Part shown: piece by piece, positions 23,216 through 30,931 of the stretch
How the letters are laid out: each line of letters starts with the position of its first letter
Position numbering within the stretch: the first letter of the stretch is position 1
Source of the DNA: an uncultured Clostridia bacterium
GTDB lineage: Bacteria; Bacillota; Clostridia; Christensenellales; Borkfalkiaceae
Assembly (NCBI GenBank): GCA_944376335.1
Contig: CALWCH010000004.1
Span: 1 to 64,000, forward strand
Direction: 5' to 3'
Length of the DNA: 64,000 bases
Translations under genes and position numbers: made by a program
Notes under the pieces: generated by a model
Seen by the model: only the letters and a program-made list of their open reading frames with translations
Database searches by the model: none
What the model was told of the DNA's origin: nothing

Positions 23216-23370
23216 GCGCAAAAATTGCAAAAGCAGGAGAAATTTTTCCGAATTTTGGCGAAAACATTCTCCGTTTTCTACCCGTTTCGACAGGATAGTA
23301 CAAAACGTTTCACCATTCGACGGCGCCCCTCTGCTATAATGCCCTTATCAAATACCTCGGGAGGAACAAG

Positions 23371-23532
23371 ATGGAAGTACTCTTAAACAACGTTGATCTG
23401 GAGCAATTCAAAGAGGAACTTGCGGCAATGCTTGCGGTCTGCTTTGAGGGGGAAGTGAGGACGGGGGATAACATCCTTCTCACCCTTGCAAGCGGCGAGG
23501 TCTTCCGCATCGCGGTGGAGAAAGTGCGCTGA
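23371..23532 (+). CDS. Small hypothetical protein
   Basis: The 53-codon ORF has a strong CGGGAGGA ribosome binding site and an upstream TATAAT (23333). The product is acidic and appears to fold as an amphipathic helix (LEQFKEELAAMLAV) followed by beta strands (NILLTLASGEVFRIAVEKV). I do not recognise it. The next gene, marR, has its own promoter 40 bp downstream, so the two need not be linked. Confidence 0.6.
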   Translation: MEVLLNNVDLEQFKEELAAMLAVCFEGEVRTGDNILLTLASGEVFRIAVEKVR

Positions 23533-23570
23533 CATTTCACGCGACTTTCATTTTTCGCCTTTGCATGCGC

Positions 23571-23599
23571 TTGACATCGCGCCAATGCCCCGCTATAAT
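23571..23599 (+). promoter_or_regulatory. Promoter of the marR-ABC operon
   Basis: TTGACA (23571-23576) and TATAAT (23594-23599) are separated by 17 nt. Confidence 0.9.
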
Positions 23600-23632
23600 G
23601 ATTAGGAACCTAACAGATAGGTCTCTAATCAT
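23598..23632. promoter_or_regulatory. MarR-type palindromic operator
   Basis: ATGATTAGGAACCTA and TAGGTCTCTAATCAT form a long inverted repeat around a 5-nt centre, overlapping the -10 box and predicted transcription start. It is the expected site for autorepression by the MarR protein encoded next. Confidence 0.8.
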
Positions 23633-23658
23633 TTTTTTATTTCGGGAAGGAGGGAGAC

Positions 23659-24138
23659 ATGAGCGACAACAACGATTTAGGCTTTGCCATCGGCAGAACG
23701 GCGCGCATTCTATACCGCCTTTTAGACGACAACCTGCGCTCACTTGGCCTCGGCTTTGCCCAGATCAAGGTGCTCGGCTTTCTCTCCTATAAGGAGCAGG
23801 CGGGCGAGGAAGTCACGCAGAAGCTGTTAAAGACGGAGTGCCTGAGTACGCGCTCTTCCTCCGTGACGGGCGTTCTGCAGGGGCTGGAGCGGCAGGGCTA
23901 CATCGTGCGCGAGGCGGGCGAGGATGCCCGCGTCAAGCGCGTTGTACTCACCCCGCGGGGCGCGGAAGTCGCCAAGGAGTGCCTCTCCTACGTCCAAAAG
24001 ACGGAGGAAGTCATGCGCCGCCGCCTCACCAAGGAAGAGCAGGAGACGACCCTGCGCTGCCTCTTCGTGATGGCGGACGAGCTCGAGGCGTTCTCCCTCG
24101 AACACGCACGGCTCCCCCGAAAGCAAGGAGATAACTAG
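23659..24138 (+). CDS. MarR-family transcriptional regulator
   Basis: This 159-aa winged-helix protein reads LGLGFAQIKVLGFLS in the first helices, CLSTRSSSVTGVLQGLERQGYIVRE in the recognition helix and wing, and DARVKRVVLTPRG in the beta wing. It is first gene of an operon with a two-subunit ABC exporter and has a palindrome over its promoter, so it most likely represses its own operon until a drug or lipophilic ligand binds. The RBS is GGAAGGAGGG. It ends in TAG, evidence that TAG is a normal stop in this genome. Confidence 0.93.
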   Translation: MSDNNDLGFAIGRTARILYRLLDDNLRSLGLGFAQIKVLGFLSYKEQAGEEVTQKLLKTECLSTRSSSVTGVLQGLERQGYIVREAGEDARVKRVVLTPRGAEVAKECLSYVQKTEEVMRRRLTKEEQETTLRCLFVMADELEAFSLEHARLPRKQGDN

Positions 24139-24146
24139 GAGTTTTT

Positions 24147-25919
24147 ATGGTCAAAACGCTACTCAGGAGCGTGCGGCAATACAAGTCGCGCGCCATCTTA
24201 ACCCCCGTCGTCATGATCGTGGAGGCTGCCATGGAGATCCTCATCCCCTATGTGATGACGCTGCTCATCGGCGTCGTCGCAGATGCCGATGAGGCTGGCC
24301 GCCCCCTCACCTCGGCAGATTTCAGAGAGATCGTATTCTACGGCGTTATCATGTTTGCGCTCGGCATCCTGTCGCTTGCAAGCGGCGCGCTGGGCGGGAA
24401 ACTTGCCTCCGAGGCGAGCGCGGGCTTTGCCGCCAACCTTCGTCAGGACGCCTACGACAAGATCCAGACGTATTCCTTTGCGAATATTGATAAGTTCTCC
24501 ACGTCCTCGCTCATCACGAGGCTTACGACGGACATCACCAGCGTGCAGATGGCGTTCCAGATGTGCATCCGCATGCTTGTGCGCGCGCCCGTCATGTTCA
24601 TCTTCGCGGCCATCATGTCCTTCTTCATCGCCGCCGATATTGCGTGGATCTTCCTCGTCGCGGCGGCAATTCTCTTCGTGCTCGTCATCGTGCTCATGAA
24701 CAGTGCACAGCCCTACTTCCGCCAGATGTTCAAGAAGTACGACCGCCTCAACGCCGTCGCGCAGGAAAACCTCATCGGCATCCGCGTCGTCAAGAGCTAT
24801 GTGCTCGACGGGTACGAGATCGACAAGTACCAAAAGGCGACGCAGGAAGTGTATGACTATTCCGTCCGCGCCGAAAAGATCATGGCGGGCATGATGCCCG
24901 TCGTGCAGGTCATCATGTATGCAACGATGATCATCCTTTTGACGGTGGGCGGCATCAGCATCGTCGATAAAACCCTCGGCATCGAAGATCTCACGGGCCT
25001 TCTCTCGTACGCTACGCAGATCCTCTCGGGCGTCATGATGGTCGCCATGGTCCTCACCTTCATCGCCATGTCCCGCCCCGCCATGGAGCGTCTTGCCGAG
25101 ATCCTCTCCGAAGAGAGCACCATCAAAGACCCCGAAAACCCCGTATTCGACGTGAAAAACGGCGAGATCGTCTTCGATCACGTCAGCTTCGCCTACCGCA
25201 AGGGGGGCGAGGGGGAGGACGTCATCCGCGACGTCTCCTTCAAGATCTCCTCGGGCGAGACCATCGGCATCATCGGGCAGACGGGCTCTGCAAAGAGCAC
25301 GCTCGTCTCGCTCATCCCCCGCCTCTACGATGTGACGGAGGGCTCCGTCAAGGTGGGCGGAAGAGACGTGCGGGAGTACGATCTCACCGCTCTCAGAAAC
25401 GCCGTCGCGATGGTGCTGCAGAAGAACGTCCTCTTCTCGGGCTCGGTCGCAGAAAATCTGCGCTGGGGCAAGGAGGACGCGACGCAGGAGGAGCTTGAGT
25501 TCGCCTGCAAGCAGGCGTGCGCCGACGAGTTCGTCGAGCAGCTCCCGGGAAAATACGAATACGACCTCGGCCAGGGCGGCGTCAATGTCTCGGGCGGGCA
25601 GAAGCAGCGCCTCTGCATCGCCCGCGCCCTCTTAAAGAGCCCCAAGGTGCTCATTCTGGACGACTCCACGTCCGCCGTCGACACCAAGACGGACGCCCGC
25701 ATCCGCGCGGCGCTTCGTGAGCACGCGCCCGACGTCACCAAGATCATCATCGCCCAGCGCATCAACTCGGTGCAGGACGCCGACCGCATCCTCGTTTTGG
25801 ACGAGGGCCGCATCTCCGCGTTCGGCACGCACGAGGAGCTTGTAAAGAGCAACGAAATTTACCGCGGGATCTACAAATCTCAGGTAAGGGGAGGTGGCAA
25901 AGATGCCGATGCCGAATAA
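24147..25919 (+). CDS. ABC exporter subunit with degenerate ATPase site
   Basis: This 590-aa protein has six transmembrane helices and a C-terminal nucleotide-binding domain. Walker A is GQTGSAKST, the signature NVSGGQKQR, and Walker B LILDDSTSAVD. The residue after the Walker B aspartate is Asp rather than the catalytic Glu. That marks the non-catalytic half of heterodimeric type IV exporters such as BmrCD/LmrCD. It pairs with the next gene, whose site is canonical. It starts 8 bp after marR. The likely function is drug or lipid export; the substrate is unknown. Confidence 0.92.
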   Translation: MVKTLLRSVRQYKSRAILTPVVMIVEAAMEILIPYVMTLLIGVVADADEAGRPLTSADFREIVFYGVIMFALGILSLASGALGGKLASEASAGFAANLRQDAYDKIQTYSFANIDKFSTSSLITRLTTDITSVQMAFQMCIRMLVRAPVMFIFAAIMSFFIAADIAWIFLVAAAILFVLVIVLMNSAQPYFRQMFKKYDRLNAVAQENLIGIRVVKSYVLDGYEIDKYQKATQEVYDYSVRAEKIMAGMMPVVQVIMYATMIILLTVGGISIVDKTLGIEDLTGLLSYATQILSGVMMVAMVLTFIAMSRPAMERLAEILSEESTIKDPENPVFDVKNGEIVFDHVSFAYRKGGEGEDVIRDVSFKISSGETIGIIGQTGSAKSTLVSLIPRLYDVTEGSVKVGGRDVREYDLTALRNAVAMVLQKNVLFSGSVAENLRWGKEDATQEELEFACKQACADEFVEQLPGKYEYDLGQGGVNVSGGQKQRLCIARALLKSPKVLILDDSTSAVDTKTDARIRAALREHAPDVTKIIIAQRINSVQDADRILVLDEGRISAFGTHEELVKSNEIYRGIYKSQVRGGGKDADAE

Positions 25920-27852
25920 CAACCGTTCGCGCGTTCCCGTCAAGCTGGACGCCAACAGCAAGAAGATTTTCTCGCGGCTGATGAACTACATGTTCCGCGA
26001 CCACAAGGGCAAGTTCCTCTTTGCGTGCGTGCTCATCGTCGTCTCCGCGCTCGCCTCGGTGGGCGGCTCGATGTTCCTCGGCATCTTCGTCGATGAATTT
26101 ATAAGCCCCCTCATCGGCGTCGAAAACCCCGACTGGAGCGGCTTCATCGGCGCGCTCTGCGCGATGGGCGGCATCTATTTGGCGGGCGTCATCTGCAGCT
26201 ATACCTACAACCGCATCATGGTCGTCGTCTCGCAGGGAACACTCAAGCGCCTCCGCAACGAGATGTTCTCGCACATGCAGAAGCTGCCCTTAAAGTTCTT
26301 CGATACGCACACGCACGGCGCGCTCATGAGCCGCTACACCAACGATACCGACGTGCTGCGCCAGATGCTCTCGCAGACCATCCCGCAGCTCATCAACTCC
26401 GCCATCACCATCGTGGGCACCTTCTGCATGATGGTGTTCTACTCGGCAACGCTCACCGCCGTCACGATGGTGTTCGTCGCGGGCATGTTCCTCTTCACGC
26501 AGAAGCTCGCCAAGAAGAGCGGCGGCTACTTCCTGCAGCAGCAGCGCGCCCTCGGCGCCGTCAACGGCTATATCGAGGAAATGATGAGCGGCCAGAAGGT
26601 CGTCAAGGTGTTCTGCCACGAGGAACGCGCCAAGGCTTCCTTCCGCACGCTGAATGAAGATTTGCGCATCAACTCCACCAAGGCAAACGTTCTCACCAAC
26701 GTCATCGGGCCCATCTCCAACAACATCGGCTATATCCAGTATATCATCGTCGCGTTCGTCGCGGCGGCGCTCGTCATGAACGGCGGCTGGGCGGCACTCT
26801 CCCTCTACGGCCTCACCGTGATGGGAACGGGCGGCGCACTCACCCTGGGCGCCATCGTCTCCTTCCTCAACTTCGTCCGCTCCTTCAATATGCCCATCCA
26901 GCAAATTACGCAGCAGTTCAACGCCATCGTGCAGGCATTCGCGGGTGCGGAGCGCATCTTCGAGATGCTCGACGCCGTTCCCGAGGACGAGGGCGGCGAC
27001 GTGACGCTCGTCCGCGTCACGCAGACGGGCGAAAATTGGTACGAGGAGCGCGCGGACGGCGAACTCTGGGCATGGAAGGTGCCCGACGGCTCTCCCGCCG
27101 GCCACCACTTCGTGCTCTTAAAGGGCGACATCCGCTTCTACGGCGTCACCTTCGGCTATGAAGAGGGCAAGACCGTCCTCCACGACATCTCCCTCTACGC
27201 AAAGCCCGGGCAGAAGATCGCCTTTGTGGGCTCAACCGGCGCGGGCAAGACGACGATCACCAACCTCATCAACCGCTTCTACGACATCCAGTCGGGCACC
27301 ATCACCTACGACGGCATCAACGTGCGCGACATCAAAAAGAGCGATCTGCGCCATTCCCTCGGAACCGTTCTCCAAGATACCCACCTCTTCACGGGCACGG
27401 TGATGGAGAACATCCGCTACAGCCGCGTGACGGCGACGGACGACGAGTGCATCAAGGCAGCCATGCTCGCGGGCGCGGACAGCTTCATAAGGCACCTGCC
27501 CGACGGGTACGATACCATGCTCACCTCTGACGGCGCCAACCTCTCGCAGGGGCAGCGGCAGCTGCTCTCCATCGCCCGCGCCATGGTCAGCGACTGCCCC
27601 GTCCTCATTCTCGACGAGGCGACGAGCTCCATCGATACCCGCACCGAGGCGCTCATCGAACAGGGCATGGATAAGCTCATGGAAGGGAGAACGGTGTTCG
27701 TCATCGCCCACCGCCTCTCCACCGTGCGCAACAGCCACGCCATCATGGTGCTCGAGCACGGCCGCATCATCGAGCGCGGCAACCACGACCAGCTCATGGC
27801 ACAGCAGGGCAAGTACTATCAATTATATACGGGCAAGTTCGAACTCGAATAA
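25903..27852 (+). CDS. ABC exporter subunit with canonical ATPase site
   Basis: This 649-aa partner of the preceding subunit has six membrane segments and then a nucleotide-binding domain with Walker A GSTGAGKTT, signature LSQGQRQ and Walker B LILDEATSSID. An insertion of about 40 residues (rich in Trp, Glu and Gly) lies between the two domains, as in many BmrD/YheH-type subunits. I prefer the ATG at 25903, about 10 nt after AGGGGAGG; a GTG at 25894 is too close to that RBS. It overlaps the upstream gene by 17 nt, implying coupled synthesis of the heterodimer. Confidence 0.92.
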   Translation: MPMPNNNRSRVPVKLDANSKKIFSRLMNYMFRDHKGKFLFACVLIVVSALASVGGSMFLGIFVDEFISPLIGVENPDWSGFIGALCAMGGIYLAGVICSYTYNRIMVVVSQGTLKRLRNEMFSHMQKLPLKFFDTHTHGALMSRYTNDTDVLRQMLSQTIPQLINSAITIVGTFCMMVFYSATLTAVTMVFVAGMFLFTQKLAKKSGGYFLQQQRALGAVNGYIEEMMSGQKVVKVFCHEERAKASFRTLNEDLRINSTKANVLTNVIGPISNNIGYIQYIIVAFVAAALVMNGGWAALSLYGLTVMGTGGALTLGAIVSFLNFVRSFNMPIQQITQQFNAIVQAFAGAERIFEMLDAVPEDEGGDVTLVRVTQTGENWYEERADGELWAWKVPDGSPAGHHFVLLKGDIRFYGVTFGYEEGKTVLHDISLYAKPGQKIAFVGSTGAGKTTITNLINRFYDIQSGTITYDGINVRDIKKSDLRHSLGTVLQDTHLFTGTVMENIRYSRVTATDDECIKAAMLAGADSFIRHLPDGYDTMLTSDGANLSQGQRQLLSIARAMVSDCPVLILDEATSSIDTRTEALIEQGMDKLMEGRTVFVIAHRLSTVRNSHAIMVLEHGRIIERGNHDQLMAQQGKYYQLYTGKFELE

Positions 27853-27866
27853 GGTTTTTCCGATAC

Positions 27867-27910
27867 AAAAAGCGCCCCGCAGCCATTCGTCTGCGGGGCG
27901 CTTTGCTTTT
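27867..27910. terminator. Terminator between convergent genes
   Basis: A 12-bp stem (AGCGCCCCGCAG/CTGCGGGGCGCT) is followed by TTGCTTTTT on the plus side, with A-rich sequence before it; it may serve both strands. Confidence 0.85.
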
Positions 27911-29163
27911 TAGTAGTTGATCGCCCGTTCGGGGTCGAAGAGAAAATCGGAAAGGGAAACAAGGAGGATGCCCTGTTCATTGTATCCGGAGAGGATGGCA
28001 CTGTTGACGATGACGATCTTGCGGAAGGCATCGTCGATGGCGAGCAGGGAAGCCTGTTCCTGCGCCATTTTTTTCTCCGAAGGGAGGTCGTAAGCCGATT
28101 GGATGTAATATCTTCGATCGCCTGCATTGACGACGAAATCTACTTCGAGCGATTTTCTCACCCATGCCTCATCCTGTTTTTTAACGTTTTCCACAACGCC
28201 CACGTCCACCGAATATCCGCGTGAGCGCAGCTCGTTGTAGATGACATTCTCCATGATGTGGGTATATTCCTGCTGCCGGAAGGAGAGACGGGCATTTCTT
28301 AAGCCCATATCCACAAAGTAGTACTTAGCGGGCGTATTGATGTATTTCTTTCCCTTGATGTCGAAGCGCAGAGCTTTCTCGATCAAAAAGGCGTCCTGCA
28401 AATAGCCGAGGTATGCCGAGATCGTGTTGGCGGAGAGCTTTACGTTCTTTGTGCTCGCGAATGTGTTGGAAAGCTTCAAAGGGTTGGTGAGCGAGCCGAT
28501 CGAAGAGGCGAGCACATCGGTGAGTTCACCGATCTCCGCATTGCCGCGCAGGTTGTTCCTGCCGACGATGTCGGCAAGATAGGTGGTCTCGAACAGGTAT
28601 TTCAAGTAGTTTACCTTGTCCTCCCGTGTCTGCATGGAGAGAAGAAGGGGCATCCCGCCATAATTCGCGAACGTCAGCCATGCGCTCTGAAAGTCGCCGC
28701 CGTATGCGGAATAAAATTCCGCAAAGTTCAAGGGATAGATGCGGATCTCATCGCCCCTGCCGCGGAATTCCGTCACGATGTCCGAGGAGAGAAACCTGGA
28801 GTTGCTGCCCGTCACATAGATATCGGCGTTGGGAAGATGCAGAAATCCGTTCACGACGCTCTCAAAGTTCTTTACGAGCTGGATCTCATCGAGCAGGATA
28901 TAGTAGTCTCCGTCGTCCGCAATGCGCCCCTTCACATGCCGATAGAGCGCATCGGGGTCGAGCAGCTGCACGTTTTCGTAATCGTCCAGGGCGATCGATA
29001 TGATGTGGTCGTCCCTTACGCCGCTCTTTCTGAGATGCTCGCGGAACAGGCGGAACAGCAGGTAGGACTTGCCGCACCGCCGCACCCCGGTCACGATCTT
29101 CACGAGCCCGTTCCTTTGGTGACGAATGAGTTTGTTGAGGTAAAAGTCGCGCTTGATCTCCAT
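27910..29163 (-). CDS. AAA-family ATPase with DUF4143 domain
   Basis: This 417-aa protein has an N-terminal ATPase domain (Walker A TGVRRCGKSYLL near residue 26, Walker B YILLDEIQ near 98) and a sensor-like TGSNSRFLSSD. The C-terminal half matches the DUF4143 type, which has a PD-(D/E)XK-like fold: EVDFVVN followed by YYIQSAY. Such proteins are common in gut bacteria and archaea, often as stand-alone genes of unknown role. I use the ATG at 29163 after TCGGAGGG; the longer frame to 29244 lacks an RBS. It has its own promoter. Confidence 0.88.
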   Translation of the reverse strand: MEIKRDFYLNKLIRHQRNGLVKIVTGVRRCGKSYLLFRLFREHLRKSGVRDDHIISIALDDYENVQLLDPDALYRHVKGRIADDGDYYILLDEIQLVKNFESVVNGFLHLPNADIYVTGSNSRFLSSDIVTEFRGRGDEIRIYPLNFAEFYSAYGGDFQSAWLTFANYGGMPLLLSMQTREDKVNYLKYLFETTYLADIVGRNNLRGNAEIGELTDVLASSIGSLTNPLKLSNTFASTKNVKLSANTISAYLGYLQDAFLIEKALRFDIKGKKYINTPAKYYFVDMGLRNARLSFRQQEYTHIMENVIYNELRSRGYSVDVGVVENVKKQDEAWVRKSLEVDFVVNAGDRRYYIQSAYDLPSEKKMAQEQASLLAIDDAFRKIVIVNSAILSGYNEQGILLVSLSDFLFDPERAINY

Positions 29164-29191
29164 AATGCCCTCCGAATGATGCCTTGTATTC

Positions 29192-29220
29192 ATTATAGCC
29201 GTTTTGTGCCGCGAAGTCAA
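29192..29220 (-). promoter_or_regulatory. Promoter of the DUF4143 ATPase gene
   Basis: On the minus strand TTGACT (29215-29220) and TATAAT (29192-29197) are separated by 17 nt. Confidence 0.85.
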
Positions 29221-29226
29221 TGGGCT

Positions 29227-29264
29227 ATTGAGAATTTTTGTCAATCTTTGCAGAAATTCTCAAT
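29227..29264. promoter_or_regulatory. Inverted repeat upstream of the DUF4143 ATPase promoter
   Basis: ATTGAGAATTT and AAATTCTCAAT form a perfect 11-bp inverted repeat with a 16-nt centre, just upstream of the -35 box. It may be an operator for an unknown regulator. Confidence 0.4.
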
Positions 29265-29274
29265 GGAGAATTTC

Positions 29275-29314
29275 CCGCCGCGCCGCCCGCCCAAACGGGC
29301 GGGCGGCGCGGCGG
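29275..29314. other. Very GC-rich 18-bp hairpin
   Basis: CCGCCGCGCCGCCCGCCC and its exact complement flank AAAC. No T-run follows on either strand, so it does not look like a terminator. It lies in the 305-bp gap between divergent genes, next to a short direct repeat (GCGGCGGTTCCC...GCTCTTTTAA at about 29309 and 29346). Confidence 0.6.
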
Positions 29315-29432
29315 TTCCCGCGCTCTTTTAATGCCCGAGGCGCGGCGGCGGTTCCCAGGCTCTTTTAAGGCGGGCGGCAATGAAATTGCGTTCCCGCGCG
29401 CATCTGCCCGCCGCGTTCGCATAAGGAAACGC

Positions 29433-29461
29433 TTGATAATTTGGGGAATTTATGCTATAAT
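29433..29461 (+). promoter_or_regulatory. Promoter of the metallophosphoesterase gene
   Basis: TTGATA (29433-29438) and TATAAT (29456-29461) are separated by 17 nt, with a TG before the -10 box. The expected transcription start coincides with the gene's ATG at 29469. Confidence 0.85.
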
Positions 29462-29468
29462 CTCCGTC

Positions 29469-30164
29469 ATGAAGGTGTTTGCGATCAGCGATCTGCACCT
29501 CTCGGGCAAGTGCAACAAGCCGATGAACGTGTTCGGCGCCGACTGGGAGGGGCATTTCGAAAAAATCAAGGCAGATTGGGAGAAGAAGGTGACGGACGAG
29601 GACATCGTCCTCATCGGCGGCGATACCTCGTGGGGGATGTACCTTCCCGAGGGCATGTACGACGTCGCCTCTTTGGCTCCGCTCAAGGGGAAAAAGGTGT
29701 TCATCCGCGGCAACCACGACTATTGGTGGAACGGCATCACGCGGGTGCGTGCCTCGGCGCCCGATAGCAGCTTCACCTTCCTTCAGAACGACTGCGTGAA
29801 GATCGGAAACGTCATTATTGCGGGCTCGCGTGGGTGGGCGTGCCCCGGCAGCGCCGACTACACCGAGCACGACGAGGCGCTCTACCGCCGCGAGGGGGAG
29901 CGCTTCCGCCTCGCCTTCAACGAAGTCAAAAAGGTAAGGGAGGAAGGGGATACCCTCATCGCGCTCATCCACTACCCGCCCTTCGGCGTCAAGAGGGAGG
30001 ATACCCTCTTTACTTCCATCTTCGAAGAGAATAAGGTGGACAAAGTCGTCTTCGGGCACCTCCATGGCAGCGTCTACTTCCCCCTAAAGTGCGAAAAGGC
30101 GGGCATCGAGTACTTTTTAACGTCGTGCGACAAGGTGCATTTTACCCTCACCCAAATTGTTTGA
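29469..30164 (+). CDS. Calcineurin-like metallophosphoesterase
   Basis: This 231-aa protein has the dinuclear metal site of the family: ISDLHLSG (near residues 5-12), LIGGDTSWG, IRGNHDYWW, ALIHYPPFG and FGHLHGS. It is a soluble phosphoesterase of unknown substrate, in the size range of small phosphodiesterase/phosphatase homologues. The ATG lies 8 nt after the -10 box and no Shine-Dalgarno sequence is present, so the transcript is probably leaderless. The pyr operon promoter begins 6 bp after its stop. Confidence 0.88.
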   Translation: MKVFAISDLHLSGKCNKPMNVFGADWEGHFEKIKADWEKKVTDEDIVLIGGDTSWGMYLPEGMYDVASLAPLKGKKVFIRGNHDYWWNGITRVRASAPDSSFTFLQNDCVKIGNVIIAGSRGWACPGSADYTEHDEALYRREGERFRLAFNEVKKVREEGDTLIALIHYPPFGVKREDTLFTSIFEENKVDKVVFGHLHGSVYFPLKCEKAGIEYFLTSCDKVHFTLTQIV

Positions 30165-30169
30165 AAGGC

Positions 30170-30198
30170 TTGACTTTTGCAAGTTTTTCTGCTACGAT
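30170..30198 (+). promoter_or_regulatory. pyr operon promoter
   Basis: TTGACT (30170-30175) and TACGAT (30193-30198) are separated by 17 nt. The transcript has a leader of about 180 nt before pyrR. Confidence 0.75.
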
Positions 30199-30293
30199 AT
30201 AGGCGTCGTTTTTAAGAGCGGTACCGTGATGCCGACAAGACGCAGCGAATATGAACGATCGGGGCACCCATTGCCCGCTTTTTCAGGAAAAGC

Positions 30294-30328
30294 ACAGTCT
30301 TGCGGCGATACCGCAGGGCTGTTTTTTT
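30294..30328 (+). promoter_or_regulatory. Leader terminator (attenuator) of the pyr operon
   Basis: ACAG-C-GCGG...CCGC-GCTGT hairpin followed by seven T residues, 58 bp before pyrR. A terminator between promoter and first gene implies transcription attenuation, in keeping with PyrR control. A second hairpin with a shorter T-run (GGGCA...TGCCCGCTTTTT) lies at about 30262-30283. I could not find a good match to the Bacillus PyrR-binding loop. Confidence 0.7.
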
Positions 30329-30385
30329 GCGCCTCGCTGCAAAACGCGCGGGCGCGGCGCGCGGCTGTTTGCCGCAGGAGGGACT

Positions 30386-30931
30386 ATGCCTGTCATTTTG
30401 GATGAAAAGGGCTTAAAGCGCACCATCGTCCGCCTCTTTCACGAGATCGAGGAAAAGAACGAGGGCTTTGAAAAGGTGATGCTCATCGGCGTCAAGCGGG
30501 GCGGGGAAATCGTCGCAAACCGCCTCAAAGAGGAGATCAGGGCGAGCACGGGGATCGAGCTCCCCTCGGCGGGGCTCGACATTGGCATGACGCGGGACGA
30601 TCTCGTTTCCGCCTTCTATGTGCCCGATGCGGGCGTCAACGATTTCGGGTTCGACATCACGGGCGGGCGCGTCGTCCTCTGCGACGACGTCCTGCACACG
30701 GGCAGAAGCGCGGTCGCAGGGATAGAGGCGCTCTTCCGCTTGGGCCGCCCCGAGCGCATCCAGCTTTTAGTCCTTGTGGATAGGGGCGGGCGGGAAGTGC
30801 CGGTGAGAGCCGACTTCGTCGGCAAAAACGTGCCCACATCCCGCTCGGAATATGTGAGCGTGCACTTTACAGAGCTCGGCGCGGAATGCGATGAGCTCTC
30901 CATCATACGGAGGGAACATGCTGAAAAGTAA
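30386..30931 (+). CDS. pyrR: PyrR regulator / uracil phosphoribosyltransferase
   Basis: This 181-aa type I phosphoribosyltransferase-fold protein binds pyr mRNA and represses the operon when UMP is abundant; it may also make UMP from uracil. The PRPP loop VVLCDDVLHTGRSA lies near residues 92-105. LIGVKRGGEIVANRL and LLVLVDRGGREVPVRADFVGKNVPTS are typical PyrR segments. The ATG at 30386 follows GCAGGAGGG; the longer frame from 30251 crosses the attenuator. It is the first gene of the pyr operon and overlaps pyrB by 14 nt. Confidence 0.95.
   Translation: MPVILDEKGLKRTIVRLFHEIEEKNEGFEKVMLIGVKRGGEIVANRLKEEIRASTGIELPSAGLDIGMTRDDLVSAFYVPDAGVNDFGFDITGGRVVLCDDVLHTGRSAVAGIEALFRLGRPERIQLLVLVDRGGREVPVRADFVGKNVPTSRSEYVSVHFTELGAECDELSIIRREHAEK

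Noticed and set aside
21577..23230. Several 70-360-aa frames over the repeat array
   Set aside because: They translate the same repeats in different frames on both strands, with repeated peptide pieces and no RBS.
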